A stretch of 64,000 bases of DNA from Pseudomonas fluorescens (GCF_902498185.1 NZ_CABVIX010000001.1:186001-250000); one strand, 5' to 3'. Positions 16,443 to 26,688 are shown, numbered from the stretch's first letter. Notes: generated by a model not told the origin, from the sequence alone. Translations and numbers: made by a program.

Positions 16443-18635
16443 ATGTCGGATCGTTTCGAACTTTACCTTACCTGCCCCAAGGGCCTGGAAAGCCTGCTAG
16501 CTGAAGAAGCTCGCGGCCTGGGCCTTGAGGATGTGCGTGAACACACCTCGGCCATCCGCGGCACCGCCGACATGGAAACTGCCTATCGCCTGTGCCTCTG
16601 GTCACGGCTGGGCAACCGCGTCCTGCTGGTGCTCAAGCGTTTCAACATGAAAAACGCCGACGACCTCTACGACGGTGTCAACGAGGTTGACTGGCATGAC
16701 CACATGGCCTGCGACGGCACCCTGGCGGTGGAGTTCAGCGGCCATGGCTCGGGGATCGACAACACCCACTTCGGCGCCTTGAAGGTCAAGGACGCGATCG
16801 TCGACAAGCTGCGCAACCGCGAGGGCGAGCGTCCTTCGGTCGACAAGCTCAACCCTGACGTGCGCGTGCACCTGCGCCTGGACCGCGGGGAGGCGATCCT
16901 GTCGCTGGACCTTTCCGGTCATAGCCTGCACCAGCGCGGCTATCGCCTGCAGCAGGGCGCCGCGCCGCTCAAGGAAAACCTGGCGGCCGCAGTACTGATC
17001 CGTGCCGGCTGGCCACGCATCGCTGCCGAGGGTGGCGCACTGGCCGACCCGATGTGCGGCGTGGGCACCTTCCTGGTGGAGGCCGCGATGATCGCCGCCG
17101 ATATCGCCCCCAACCTCAAGCGCGAACGCTGGGGTTTCACTGCGTGGCTGGGGCATGTGCCGGCACTGTGGCGCAAGGTCCACGACGAAGCTACCGCCCG
17201 CGCGCACGCCGGCATGGCCAAGCCGCCGTTGTGGATTCGCGGCTACGAAGCCGACCCGCGGCTGATCCAGCCAGGACGCAACAACGTCGAGCGTGCCGGT
17301 CTGAGCGACTGGGTGAAGATCTACCAGGGTGAAGTCGGCACCTTCGAGCCACGTCCAGACCAGAACCAGAAAGGCCTGGTCATCAGTAACCCGCCCTACG
17401 GCGAACGCCTGGGCGACGAAGCCAGCTTGCTCTATCTCTACCAGAACCTGGGCGAGCGCCTGCGCCAGGCGTGCCTGGGCTGGGAAGCGGCGGTGTTCAC
17501 CGGCGCGCCGGAACTGGGCAAGCGCATGGGCATTCGCAGCCACAAGCAGTACGCCTTCTGGAACGGCGCGCTGCCGTGCAAGCTGTTGCTGATCAAGGTC
17601 ACCGCGGACCAGTTCGTCACCGGTGAGCGGCGCCAGCCTGAGCAGGCCGGTAGCGACACACCGCGTCCGGCACCCGTCGCGCATGAGCCCGCGCGCCTGA
17701 GCGAAGGTGCGCAGATGTTCGCCAACCGGCTGCAGAAAAATCTCAAGCAGCTGGGCAAGTGGGCCCGCCGCGAGCAGGTCAGCTGCTATCGCCTGTACGA
17801 TGCCGACATGCCCGAGTACGCCTTGGCGGTCGACCTGTATGAAGGCTGGGTGCATGTGCAGGAATACGCCGCGCCGCGTTCCATCGACCCTGAAAAAGCC
17901 CAGGCGCGTCTGTTCGATGCCTTGGCGGCCATTCCTCTGGCGCTTGGCATCGACCAGGACCGCGTGGTGCTCAAGCGCCGCGAGCGTCAGAGCGGCACGC
18001 GCCAGTATGAGCGTCAGGCCACTCAAGGCCAGTTCCTCGAAGTCAGCGAGGGTGGCGTCAAGCTGCTGGTCAACCTCACCGATTACCTGGACACCGGCCT
18101 GTTCCTCGACCACCGCCCGATGCGCATGCGCATCCAGCGTGAGGCCGCTGGCAAGCGCTTCCTCAACCTGTTCTGCTACACCGCCACTGCGAGCGTGCAT
18201 GCGGCCAAGGGCGGTGCGCGCAGCACCACCAGTGTCGACCTGTCCAAGACTTATCTGGACTGGGCGCGCCGCAACCTGTCGCTGAACGGTTTCTCTGACA
18301 AGAACCGTCTGGAGCAGGGCGATGTGATGGCCTGGATGCAGGAGTGCCGGGAAAGCTACGACCTGATCTTCATCGACCCGCCGACCTTCTCCAACTCCAA
18401 GCGTATGGAAGGCGTGTTCGATGTGCAGCGCGACCATGTCGAGCTGATCGACCTGGCCATGGCCCGGCTGGCGCCTGGCGGCGTGCTGTATTTCTCCAAC
18501 AACTTCCGCAAGTTCCTGCTCGACGAGCATCTGGGCGAGCGGTACGCGGTGGAAGAAATCAGTGCCCAGACCCTGGATCCGGACTTCTCACGTAACAGCC
18601 GCATCCACAAAGCCTGGCGCCTGCAACTGCGCTGA
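16443..18635 (+). CDS. rlmL: Bifunctional 23S rRNA methyltransferase RlmKL (m7G2069 / m2G2445)
   Basis: The 730-residue fused enzyme has an N-terminal THUMP and RlmL methyltransferase half with DPMCGVGTFLVEA (SAM site) and the NPPYGERLG catalytic motif. The C-terminal RlmK half has FLNLFCYTATASVHAAKGGA and IFIDPPTFSNSK. It methylates 23S rRNA at G2445 (N2) and G2069 (N7) during 50S assembly. The frame stays open upstream to 16221, but the family begins MSDRFELYLTCPKGLE, so ATG 16443 is chosen. A run of hairpins lies in the leader. Confidence 0.96.
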   Translation: MSDRFELYLTCPKGLESLLAEEARGLGLEDVREHTSAIRGTADMETAYRLCLWSRLGNRVLLVLKRFNMKNADDLYDGVNEVDWHDHMACDGTLAVEFSGHGSGIDNTHFGALKVKDAIVDKLRNREGERPSVDKLNPDVRVHLRLDRGEAILSLDLSGHSLHQRGYRLQQGAAPLKENLAAAVLIRAGWPRIAAEGGALADPMCGVGTFLVEAAMIAADIAPNLKRERWGFTAWLGHVPALWRKVHDEATARAHAGMAKPPLWIRGYEADPRLIQPGRNNVERAGLSDWVKIYQGEVGTFEPRPDQNQKGLVISNPPYGERLGDEASLLYLYQNLGERLRQACLGWEAAVFTGAPELGKRMGIRSHKQYAFWNGALPCKLLLIKVTADQFVTGERRQPEQAGSDTPRPAPVAHEPARLSEGAQMFANRLQKNLKQLGKWARREQVSCYRLYDADMPEYALAVDLYEGWVHVQEYAAPRSIDPEKAQARLFDALAAIPLALGIDQDRVVLKRRERQSGTRQYERQATQGQFLEVSEGGVKLLVNLTDYLDTGLFLDHRPMRMRIQREAAGKRFLNLFCYTATASVHAAKGGARSTTSVDLSKTYLDWARRNLSLNGFSDKNRLEQGDVMAWMQECRESYDLIFIDPPTFSNSKRMEGVFDVQRDHVELIDLAMARLAPGGVLYFSNNFRKFLLDEHLGERYAVEEISAQTLDPDFSRNSRIHKAWRLQLR

Positions 18636-18648
18636 GGGTCGTCCTGGC

Positions 18649-18674
18649 GGAGCGGCCCGAGATGGGGCCGCTCC
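18649..18674. terminator. Hairpin between convergent rlmL and dacB
   Basis: GGAGCGGCCC (18649-18658) and GGGCCGCTCC (18665-18674) form a perfect 10-bp stem with a 6-base loop, 13 bases after rlmL and 11 bases past the dacB stop. There is no T-tract. It is a plausible bidirectional transcription barrier or REP-like element. Confidence 0.5.
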
Positions 18675-18685
18675 CTGGAACCGCG

Positions 18686-20149
18686 TCAGGGGGCCGTCGC
18701 GGCCGTGCTGTTCACCAGCTTGGGCTGGCGGTACAGGTCCAGCAACACCTGGTCCAGCACCGCCGAGGCGCCCCAGGGCTTGGGGTCGTTGAGGATCGCT
18801 GCCACTGCCCAGGTATGCCCATTGCTGTCACGGCTGAACCCCGCGATGGCACGCACCGTATTGAGCGTGCCGGTCTTGATGTGCGCCTCGCCGGCCATGG
18901 CGGTGCGCTTGAGTCGCTTGCGCATGGTCCCGTCCATCCCGGCCAGAGGCATCGAGCTGATGAATTCCGCCGCGTAGGGGCTCTTCCAGGCCGCTTGCAG
19001 CAGGGCCGCCATCTCGCGGGTGCTGACCCGTTCGGCACGCGACAGTCCCGAGCCGTTTTCCATGACCAGGTGCGGCGAGGTGATGCCTTTCTTGGCCATC
19101 CACTGGCGGACCACACGTTGCGCGGCCCGGGCGTCATCGCCATCGGCGTCGGTACGGAACTGCGCACCCAGGCTCAGGAACAGCTGTTGAGCCATGGTGT
19201 TGTTACTGTACTTGTTGATGTCGCGGATGATCTCGACCAGGTCGGGCGAGAATGCCCGGGCCAGCAAGCGCGCGCCCTTGGGTACGTTCTCGACGCGGTC
19301 GGCGCCCTGGATGGTGCCGCCCAGCTCTTTCCAGATCGCCCGTACCGCGCCTGCGGCATAGCTTGAGTGATCGAGCAGCGCGAGATAGGTCTGCGAGTTG
19401 CAGCCTTCGCCGAGCTGGCCAGTTACAGTCACGCTCACACCGCCAGGCTGGGTAACGGGGTTGTAGCGCACATCGCCCGTGCACTTCGTCGACGCCACGG
19501 CCTTGACCTGATTGTCGATGCGGATGCTGGCGATCGGCGGCTCCACCGAGACCAGGACCTTGCCGCCGTCATTGCGGGCGACGAAACGCAGGGCCTTGAG
19601 GTTGACCAACAGCGAATCGGGCTTGACCAGGAAGGGCTTGTTCACATCGCCGCCATCATCGTTGAAATGCGGCAGGTTCGGTTGCACGAAGTGGCTGCGG
19701 TCCAGCACCAGATCGCCGGTGATCGTGCGCACGCCATTGGCCCGCAGGTCGCGCATCAGCAACCAGAGCTTTTCCATGTTCAGCTTGGGGTCGCCACCGC
19801 CCTTGAGGTACAGGTTACCGTTCAGTACTCCGTTGCTCAGTGGGCCGTCGGTGAAGAATTCGGTCTTCCACTGATGGGTCGGGCCAAGCAGTTCCAGCGC
19901 GGCATAGGTGGTGACCAGCTTCATGGTCGAAGCCGGATTGACCGAGACGTCGGCATTGAACACGGTCGCGGTGCCGGGCCCGTCAAGCGGCAGCATCACC
20001 AGCGACAGCGCCGAGTCCTGCAACTTGTTGGTCTTGAGGGCCTGCTGCACCTTCGGCGACAGGGTGGTGTTGACCGGAGCGGCCTGGCTTGGCAAGGCCA
20101 GCGGCAGCAGCAGGCCGGCAAACAGCAGAGGGCGAAGCGATTTGATCAT
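18686..20149 (-). CDS. dacB: D-alanyl-D-alanine carboxypeptidase/endopeptidase (PBP4 family)
   Basis: The 487-residue precursor has a signal peptide (MIKSLRPLLFAGLLLPLALPSQA). The active-site triad of class C low-molecular-weight penicillin-binding proteins is complete: STMK (about residue 72), SNN (about residue 320) and KTG (HIKTGTL, about residue 430). It trims peptidoglycan stem peptides and cross-links in the periplasm. The frame is open for 27 codons upstream. ATG 20149 is chosen because it places the signal peptide at the N-terminus. Confidence 0.94.
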   Translation of the reverse strand: MIKSLRPLLFAGLLLPLALPSQAAPVNTTLSPKVQQALKTNKLQDSALSLVMLPLDGPGTATVFNADVSVNPASTMKLVTTYAALELLGPTHQWKTEFFTDGPLSNGVLNGNLYLKGGGDPKLNMEKLWLLMRDLRANGVRTITGDLVLDRSHFVQPNLPHFNDDGGDVNKPFLVKPDSLLVNLKALRFVARNDGGKVLVSVEPPIASIRIDNQVKAVASTKCTGDVRYNPVTQPGGVSVTVTGQLGEGCNSQTYLALLDHSSYAAGAVRAIWKELGGTIQGADRVENVPKGARLLARAFSPDLVEIIRDINKYSNNTMAQQLFLSLGAQFRTDADGDDARAAQRVVRQWMAKKGITSPHLVMENGSGLSRAERVSTREMAALLQAAWKSPYAAEFISSMPLAGMDGTMRKRLKRTAMAGEAHIKTGTLNTVRAIAGFSRDSNGHTWAVAAILNDPKPWGASAVLDQVLLDLYRQPKLVNSTAATAP

Positions 20150-20298
20150 CTGTGCGAAAACCCTGCAGGCGAGGGGTGAAAAGACGGGGCGTGGAAAGAT
20201 GACTGCCCCCTTGAAAAATATAGCGCGCATTATGCCCCAAGCGCGGCGCTGGTGCGTCCCGTTCGACGCAAAGCTGGCCTGGGCCGGTGATCCCGGAT

Positions 20299-20328
20299 AA
20301 AAAAAAGGCCATCCTCGAAGGGATGGCC
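20299..20328 (-). terminator. Terminator of the YggL-family gene
   Basis: GGCCATCC (20307-20314) and GGATGGCC (20321-20328) form a perfect stem. Eight A residues on the plus strand (20299-20306) give the T-tract on the minus strand, 25 bases after the stop. Confidence 0.9.
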
Positions 20329-20353
20329 TCTTTCATGTATCGACAGCGGGTAA

Positions 20354-20698
20354 TCAGACAGCCGGGTTGATCGGCTTGTCCGGGTACCAGGCGTCCAGCA
20401 GCGGGCTGACTTCGACCTTGGTCAGTTCGCCACGGGCTTTGAGCCAGGCTTCGACAGCAGCGCGCTGCTCTTCGCTGACCGAGCCGCGATTGGCCAGGCA
20501 GACCAGGCCGAAATCATCGCCGCCAACGTAATCAAGGCCGTTGGCGTCCATGGCTTCAGTCAGGAAAGCATCGAGGAATGCGTCGATTGCCTCGTCATCC
20601 AGATCTTCTTTGAAATCCAGATTCAATTCGAAACCCAATTCCTGGAACTCGTCCACACAGAGTTTTTTGCGCAGACGGCGGGAACGGTTAGTGGCCAT
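20354..20698 (-). CDS. YggL/DUF469 family protein (50S ribosome-associated)
   Basis: This 114-residue protein begins MATNRSRRLRKKLCVDEFQE and continues with FELNLDFKEDLDDEAIDAFLD. These are hallmarks of the YggL (DUF469) family, a small cytoplasmic protein reported to associate with the 50S subunit. The basic N-terminus and acidic middle fit that. It is followed by a strong terminator and seems to be a single-gene unit. A precise molecular role is not evident. Confidence 0.85.
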   Translation of the reverse strand: MATNRSRRLRKKLCVDEFQELGFELNLDFKEDLDDEAIDAFLDAFLTEAMDANGLDYVGGDDFGLVCLANRGSVSEEQRAAVEAWLKARGELTKVEVSPLLDAWYPDKPINPAV

Positions 20699-20735
20699 GA
20701 AACAATCCTCTTAGGTAAATACGCGGCGGATTCTA

Positions 20736-23700
20736 TCAGCTAAGCCGCATCGCTGCCTGTTTCGCGCCGTGTGGCATTGCGCCCTCCCTGGGGACCTCAC
20801 GGTCCAGCTGACCCGCCAGGGCGTTTTCCACACGTCGCATGTGCCTGGCGACCCGTTGCCGCCGTTGCCGGAGCAGGGCCGGTGGAAGCTGCTTGACGCA
20901 CGCTGCTTGCAGTTCTTCGCATGCGTGCTCCAAGGGCGAAGCTTCGAGCATACGCGCGGCACTGATGATCTTGTGCGCCTGATCCTTGAGTGCGTCCGCG
21001 CGGCTGTCCGGATCGATGGCCAGCAGTACCCGCAGGTCCTCTCCCAGGCTCTGGCGCAGGGTTTCCAGCAATCGACCGCGTGCTATGGCGCTGTCACCAA
21101 CAATGACGCTCAGGCCTTGCAGATCGCAGGGTGGGTCAGGGGAGCCGACGGCAGGGCCCGGGCCCGGTACAACCGCCAGGCGCTCGCTCAAGGCCTGCAG
21201 GCTGATCGGTTTGAGCAGGCAGTCATCCATCCCGGCAGCCAGGCAGCGCTGGCGCACTTCTGGCTGGGCATTGGCTGTGTATGCAAGGATGGTGCAGCGT
21301 GCTCGCTGTGATCGGCGCTCTTCGCTGCGCACCGTGGCAGCCAGTTGGTAGCCATTCATCCGAGGCATGTTGCAGTCGACGATCAGCACGTCGAAGCGGC
21401 CTTGGCGCCAGGCCCGAAGGCCTTCCTCGCCGCTTCCCACGCCCCGCTGGAACAGGCCCATGTAGCTCAGTTGCTGTGCCATCAGCAGCAGGTTGGCCGG
21501 GTGGTCGTCGACTACCAGCACGCGCAATCGCGGGTCAGGTGGCCGTCGCCGTGGAGGCAGCGGTGCAACGGCAGAGGACGGATCCACGTCCTGCAGAGGC
21601 ATCAGCAACCGGACCCGAGTGCCCACACCCTGGAGGCTGTCGAGCTTCAATTGCCCACCCATCAGCTCGCACAGGTTGCGGCTGATCACCAGGCCAAGCC
21701 CGGTGCCGCTGCGCCCGGTATCGCTGTGCGGATCGATCTGGGCAAACGGGCTGAACAGGCAAGGTTGATCGTGCGGATGAATACCGATGCCGCTGTCGCA
21801 GACGTTCAGGTCCAGCAGCAGACCGGTTTCGGCATCACGCACATCCAGGTGGACACGCACGTAGCCTTGCTCGGTGAACTTGATCGCATTGCTGACCAGG
21901 TTGGACAGCACTTGTTTGAAACGCAGGGGATCGAGCAGGACCTGGCGGCGTGATGAGGGTTCGATCAGCACCTCCAGCAGCAAGCCCTTCTGGCGCGCCA
22001 GGCCGTCGAACACCCTGCCGACCGATTCGACCAGTTCATCAAGGGAAACCGACTCGGGGGCCAGGGTCATGTGACCGGACTCGATGCGCGCGATGTCGAG
22101 GATATCGCCGATCAGGCCGAGCATGTCCTTGGCCGAGTGATAGGCGACCTCGATGGCCGAACGGTCCACGAGCCCCTGTTCGGCCCGTTTGAGGGCGAGC
22201 TCCAGCATGCCGATGACGGCGTTCATCGGGGTGCGGATCTCGTGACTGATGGTTGCCAGGAAGGTGCTCTTTGCCCGGTTTGCATCGTCGGCCTGCTGTT
22301 TGGCCAGGCTCAGGTCCTGGACCAGTTTGCGTCGGTCGCTGATGTCGATCCAGCCACCGATGATGCCTTGTATTTCTCCCAGTGAGTCGTGGTAGGGGAG
22401 GATCCAGTGGTAGATCGTCAGTTCGCGGCCCTGCAGCCGTAGGGGACGGTCCTGGATCAGCGGCTTGCCGTGGGTCATGACCTTGCAGTAGTCAGCCTCG
22501 ATCTGCCGGGTCACGTCGCCGTGGGTGAACAGGCTGTCGTGCAGGCGCTTGCCGATGATCTCTTCGCTCTGCGCATTGACCGCTTCGAGATAGCTGTCGT
22601 TGCAGCTTTGCAGACAGCCATCGCGATCCCGTACGTACATGGGATGAGGTGTGCCGTTGAGCAGGGCGCGCATGAACGCGAGCTGGTCATTCAAGGCCCG
22701 CTCGGCCGCCTGGCGTTGCTTGATCTGGCGTCGCAGCCGGGCATTCCAGACCAATGACAGCAGCAGCATCAGGCTGGTGCCGATGACCACCTGGAGGATC
22801 AGCTGCTGATAGGTCTGCCAATAGGCATCGTCGTGGGCGCTATAGCCGCGCCAGCGGCTGTTGATCACGCCGAGCTCCTCGGGGGAGATGCTCAGCAATG
22901 CCTTGTCCAGGATTGATGCGAGTTCGAGCGCCTGGTTCGAGGTGGCCATGGAAAACGTGGCAGGCTCGGCGCCCACGCTGTTGCGAATCGTCAGTCCGGC
23001 GTTGCTGGCCACGACGAAGTTGGCGTTGATCAGCGCCATGACCGCGGCATCGACCTGGCCGCTGGCAAGCAGGGTAGAAGAGTGGAACGCGCTTTCCGTC
23101 ACTGATTGCTGGACGTACGGGTAATGCGTGGCCAGCAGCTCGGTCATGGGACTGTCGCGGGTGACAGCGATGCTGCGTCCGGCCAGCTGCTCGAGCGACG
23201 CCGGCTGTCCCGTGCCTGTGCGAGTGACCAGGACGTAGGAGTTCTCCAGATACGGGCGGCTGATGTTCAGCAGTGAACCGCGTTCTCCGCCGGAGGAGAT
23301 GGCCGCGATCACGTCCGCCCGTCCTTCGCGGACCTGCTTGAGCATGTCGCTGACCCCCGAGGCGGACTGGATCTCGAAACGCAGGCCGGTGCGCAGGCGG
23401 ATCAGCTCCAGCAGGTCAGCGCTGATGCCCCTGAAGTTGCCATGGTTGTCGAAGAAGGTCAGCGGCGCCGCGCTCTCGTTGACGACCACCCGCATCGTCG
23501 GGTGGTTCTGCAGCCACCGCTCCTCGCGCGGCGACAGGTGCAGCTTGCGGTCGGTGAGCAGGCTGGCGCTGCCGGCGCTCCAGCGTTTGAAGATATCTTC
23601 GCGGGTGGCACTGGAGAGGCGGTCGAGCGTGGCATCGAGCAGACCCAGCAGCACCTTGTTGTCACGCTGCACGGCAAAGCTGAAACCGACAGGCTCGTGC

Positions 23701-24419
23701 TTGCCGAAGTTTGCCATCTTGATGTTTGGCAGATGGCCCTGATTGATCAGGTAATGGGTGGAGATGGTATCCCCGATGAATACATCGGCTTCGTCGAAGG
23801 CCACGGCATTGAGCGCGTTCTGGTAGGAGGGGTAGGAGAGCAGGGTCGCCTTGGGGTAGGCAGCGTGTACTTCATCAAGCGGCAGGTAGTGATACAGCAT
23901 GCTCAGCCGCATACCCTCCAGCCCCATGTCCAAAGGACGATTCTCGTCCTCGCGGGTGACCAGCACCGGCTGATCGATCGCATACGGGCGCGACAGCACC
24001 ACCTGCTGATCGGCGGCTTCGAATCCGTTGGCGCTGCCCAGCAGGTCGATCCGACCCTGGATCAGCGCGTCGACCGCTTCCTGGCGTGAGGCGAAGCGCT
24101 CCACCTTGATGGGCAGGCCCAGCGCGGCGCCGATCAGGCCGGCGTAGTCAGCGGTCAGGCCTTGGTAGTCGCGGTTTCCCGCAGTGATATCGAAAGGCGG
24201 ATAGTCTGGCGCCGAGGTCCCCAGCAGCAGCACCTGCTTGCCTGCAAGCCAGTGCCGTTGTTCCGTGGTCAGCGGGAGTGGGGATGGGACCTCGCTGGAG
24301 CGGGCCAGCAAGGTATGGCTAGCCGCCTGACCGGTCTCGGCCGCCGGCGCGCCCGCCGCGGCCAGCCACAGGCAAAGCAGGCATCCGCGGGCGATGCGCT
24401 TGCGCATGGCCGGGATCAC
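20736..24419 (-). CDS. BvgS/EvgS-like hybrid sensor histidine kinase
   Basis: This is a 1,227-residue inner-membrane phosphorelay kinase. A signal sequence (about 1-27) is followed by two periplasmic solute-binding (SBP_bac_3, Venus-flytrap) domains (about 60-285 and 305-525) and one membrane helix (about 541-559). The cytoplasmic part has a PAS domain (about 580-695), HisKA with phospho-His in SHEIRTP (about 726), a HATPase domain (DSGIGI, GTGLGL), a receiver with phospho-Asp in LIVDCNMP (about 1015) and an HPt domain with His in QAHKIISAARML (about 1149). The ATG overlaps the regulator stop by 4 bases. The ligand is unknown. BvgS/EvgS/RocS-type function is by architecture. Confidence 0.92.
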   Translation of the reverse strand: MIPAMRKRIARGCLLCLWLAAAGAPAAETGQAASHTLLARSSEVPSPLPLTTEQRHWLAGKQVLLLGTSAPDYPPFDITAGNRDYQGLTADYAGLIGAALGLPIKVERFASRQEAVDALIQGRIDLLGSANGFEAADQQVVLSRPYAIDQPVLVTREDENRPLDMGLEGMRLSMLYHYLPLDEVHAAYPKATLLSYPSYQNALNAVAFDEADVFIGDTISTHYLINQGHLPNIKMANFGKHEPVGFSFAVQRDNKVLLGLLDATLDRLSSATREDIFKRWSAGSASLLTDRKLHLSPREERWLQNHPTMRVVVNESAAPLTFFDNHGNFRGISADLLELIRLRTGLRFEIQSASGVSDMLKQVREGRADVIAAISSGGERGSLLNISRPYLENSYVLVTRTGTGQPASLEQLAGRSIAVTRDSPMTELLATHYPYVQQSVTESAFHSSTLLASGQVDAAVMALINANFVVASNAGLTIRNSVGAEPATFSMATSNQALELASILDKALLSISPEELGVINSRWRGYSAHDDAYWQTYQQLILQVVIGTSLMLLLSLVWNARLRRQIKQRQAAERALNDQLAFMRALLNGTPHPMYVRDRDGCLQSCNDSYLEAVNAQSEEIIGKRLHDSLFTHGDVTRQIEADYCKVMTHGKPLIQDRPLRLQGRELTIYHWILPYHDSLGEIQGIIGGWIDISDRRKLVQDLSLAKQQADDANRAKSTFLATISHEIRTPMNAVIGMLELALKRAEQGLVDRSAIEVAYHSAKDMLGLIGDILDIARIESGHMTLAPESVSLDELVESVGRVFDGLARQKGLLLEVLIEPSSRRQVLLDPLRFKQVLSNLVSNAIKFTEQGYVRVHLDVRDAETGLLLDLNVCDSGIGIHPHDQPCLFSPFAQIDPHSDTGRSGTGLGLVISRNLCELMGGQLKLDSLQGVGTRVRLLMPLQDVDPSSAVAPLPPRRRPPDPRLRVLVVDDHPANLLLMAQQLSYMGLFQRGVGSGEEGLRAWRQGRFDVLIVDCNMPRMNGYQLAATVRSEERRSQRARCTILAYTANAQPEVRQRCLAAGMDDCLLKPISLQALSERLAVVPGPGPAVGSPDPPCDLQGLSVIVGDSAIARGRLLETLRQSLGEDLRVLLAIDPDSRADALKDQAHKIISAARMLEASPLEHACEELQAACVKQLPPALLRQRRQRVARHMRRVENALAGQLDREVPREGAMPHGAKQAAMRLS

Positions 24420-25045
24420 ACCAATGCGTTGCGTTTGGCCATGTCGATCAGGTCGACCAGAGATTCGGCCTGCAACTTTTGCATGAGTCGCTTCTTGTAG
24501 GTGCTGACGGTCTTGTTGCTGAGAAACATGCCCTTGGCGATTTCCTTGTTGCTGCGCCCTTGGGCAAAAAGTTGCAAGACCATCAGTTCGCGGTCATTGA
24601 CCTTGCGGAACAGCTCCAGGTCATGACTGCAGTTTCCGTCCTGGCCCGGCTTGATTGCCTGGCTTGGAAAATAGTTGTAGCCCGACAGCACTGCCTTGAT
24701 CGCACTCAGCAGCTCGCTCAGATCTTCCTGCTTGCACACATAGCCGGCGGCGCCGGAGTGCATGCAGCGTACGGCGAACAGGGCTGGGGATTGGGCGGTG
24801 AGCACGAGTACTTTCAGTGGCATGGCCATGGCCTGGAAGCGTGAAAGCACCTCCAGCCCGTCCAGCTTGGGAATGCTGATGTCGAGAATGACCAGGTCGG
24901 GCCTGGCTTCGCGAATCATCTGCATGGCATCGACGCCATTGTCCGACTCCCCGATGACCTTGTAGCTCTGGTTCTCGAGCAGCATGCGTACAGCCAGGCG
25001 AATGACAGGGTGATCGTCCACGATAAATACGGAATGCATAATCAA
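24416..25045 (-). CDS. LuxR/NarL-family response regulator (BvgA/EvgA-like)
   Basis: The 209-residue regulator has a receiver domain (MHSVFIVDDHPVIRLAVRMLL, phospho-Asp in LVILDISIPKLDGL about residue 53) and a C-terminal LuxR helix-turn-helix (LQLFAQGRSNKEIAKGMFLSNKTVSTYKKRLMQKL). It overlaps the downstream hybrid kinase gene by ATGA and is surely its partner. Two start codons (ATG at 25045 and 25039) are possible. The upstream 300 bases are A/T-rich and probably carry its promoter. Its regulon is not inferable. Confidence 0.9.
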   Translation of the reverse strand: MIMHSVFIVDDHPVIRLAVRMLLENQSYKVIGESDNGVDAMQMIREARPDLVILDISIPKLDGLEVLSRFQAMAMPLKVLVLTAQSPALFAVRCMHSGAAGYVCKQEDLSELLSAIKAVLSGYNYFPSQAIKPGQDGNCSHDLELFRKVNDRELMVLQLFAQGRSNKEIAKGMFLSNKTVSTYKKRLMQKLQAESLVDLIDMAKRNALV

Positions 25046-25341
25046 CTTTCCAGGCGGCAGGTGTCAGAAACAGAGCCGCACCTTATCGCACTTGAAAGTC
25101 TGCTGGCACGAGACGGAGAGGGAGTAAGTTCTATAAAAGAAAAGACTTACACAATAAAGGCCGTAGTATTACGAAATTTCCTATGCCTGAACTTTGTCAA
25201 CCGTTGTTGAGTAACCACTTATTGGTGATGTTTATATCGGTGTTTATCTGAGTTGCACGGGTGTAGGAAGTTTCTTATTTGAATAGCGCAACAAACGCTG
25301 CCACGGCGGGAAGAAGGACTCCACCGCGACAGCGGCGGATA
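25046..25341. other. A/T-rich intergenic region upstream of the BvgA-like gene
   Basis: No supported gene is seen here. The 25120-25270 stretch is clearly richer in A/T than the surroundings and is the likely promoter and upstream regulatory region of the two-component operon. Near its right end, CCACCGC/GCGGCGG (25321-25338) can form a 7-bp stem with one G-U, about 4 bases after the dgt stop on the minus strand, but without a T-tract. Confidence 0.4.
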
Positions 25342-26688
25342 TCAGACAGGACTTGAACGGCCCGTCATTTCCCGGGCCATTTCGGTCGCGTAGCTGTCCG
25401 TCATGCCGGCGATGAAGTCGATCATTCGCAGGAACGCGCTGTACAGCGAGCTGCCTGGGTCAGGCGCGTTATTGCCCAGTAGGTCGAGAATGCGACGGCT
25501 CTTGAACGATGGCACACGCCCGCCGTGCTGCTCCAGGGCGGCCCCGCAAAAGGCGTTGAGCAGGATTTCCAGCGTGGTGTACGCACCGATTTCGTGCAGG
25601 GTCTTGCGCTTGTCCTGGAAGATCTTGTTGCGCGCCATGTCCTTGGCCTGCAGTACACAGCGCTTGGCGGGGCCATGCATGTGCTCGACCAGGTCGCCAG
25701 GCAGCGTGCCCGCGAGCAGCGCATCATGCTGTTCGACAAACGCCCGGGCCGCGGCATTGGTGAGGTGCTCGATGGCCTTGCCGCGCAGGATAGCCAGCTT
25801 GCGCCGCCGGGAATCGTCCGGTCCCAGCTGGCGATAGGTGTCAGGCAGGTCGTCGCCGACCAGGCTGAGCAGCAACGACTCGACCTCGGCATAGTGCAAG
25901 AGGTCCATCTCCAGGCCGTCCTCCAGATCGATCAGGGCGTAGCAGATGTCATCCGCCGCTTCCATGAGATAAACCAGCGGATGGCGCGCCCAGCGTTGTT
26001 CGTCCACCTGCGGCAGCCCCAGCTTGCCTGCGATCTGCTCCAGTAACGGGGTTTCGCTCTGGTAGCAGCCGAACTTGTGCTTCTTGTAGCCAAGCGCATC
26101 GGCGTGGCGCGAGCTCCAGGGATATTTGAGGTAAGTGCCCAGCGTGGCATAGGTCAGACGAGTGCCGCCGTCGAACTGGTGATATTCAAGCTGGGTCAGG
26201 ACCCGGAAGCCCTGGGCATTGCCTTCGAAATTGAGGAAATCAGCCCGTTCGTCATCGCTCATCGCATCCAGCCAGCCGCGTCCGGCCGCTTGCTGGAACC
26301 AGTGGCGGATGGCGTCTTCGCCCGAATGTCCAAACGGTGGATTGCCAATGTCATGGGCAAGGCAAGCGGACTGCACCACCATGCCCAGGTCACTGGGCTC
26401 GCACCACTGTGGCAGGCGGTCGCGCAGGGTTTCGCCCACGCGCATGCCAAGGGAGCGGCCTACGCAGCTGACTTCCAGCGAGTGGGTCAGGCGGGTGTGG
26501 ATGTGGTCATTGCTGGAAACCGGATGGACCTGGGTCTTGCGTCCCAGGCGGCGGAAGGCGCCGGAAAAGATGATGCGGTCATGATCTTTGTGAAACGGGC
26601 TGCGGCCAAGCTCTTCAGGGCTGTACAGGGCTTTGCCGAGACGTTCGCGGGTAAGCAGGGTGTGCCAATCCAATGCCGGATCTCCCAT
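25342..26688 (-). CDS. dgt: dGTP triphosphohydrolase-like HD-domain protein
   Basis: The 448-residue protein begins with [12 protein letters not shown] and the Dgt block [28 protein letters not shown]. The HD metal site is intact: [24 protein letters not shown] and the later ALIDLEDG. It hydrolyses dNTPs, typically dGTP, to the nucleoside and triphosphate, affecting dNTP pools. The Shine-Dalgarno before ATG 26688 is weak. It lies 70 bases after the yqj-like operon and may be read from it. Homologues also include broad-specificity dNTPases. Confidence 0.9.
   Translation of the reverse strand: MGDPALDWHTLLTRERLGKALYSPEELGRSPFHKDHDRIIFSGAFRRLGRKTQVHPVSSNDHIHTRLTHSLEVSCVGRSLGMRVGETLRDRLPQWCEPSDLGMVVQSACLAHDIGNPPFGHSGEDAIRHWFQQAAGRGWLDAMSDDERADFLNFEGNAQGFRVLTQLEYHQFDGGTRLTYATLGTYLKYPWSSRHADALGYKKHKFGCYQSETPLLEQIAGKLGLPQVDEQRWARHPLVYLMEAADDICYALIDLEDGLEMDLLHYAEVESLLLSLVGDDLPDTYRQLGPDDSRRRKLAILRGKAIEHLTNAAARAFVEQHDALLAGTLPGDLVEHMHGPAKRCVLQAKDMARNKIFQDKRKTLHEIGAYTTLEILLNAFCGAALEQHGGRVPSFKSRRILDLLGNNAPDPGSSLYSAFLRMIDFIAGMTDSYATEMAREMTGRSSPV

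Noticed and set aside
25010..25210. Plus-strand frame of 66 residues in the A/T-rich gap
   Set aside because: It overlaps the response-regulator start, has no Shine-Dalgarno or domain, and composition fits a promoter region.
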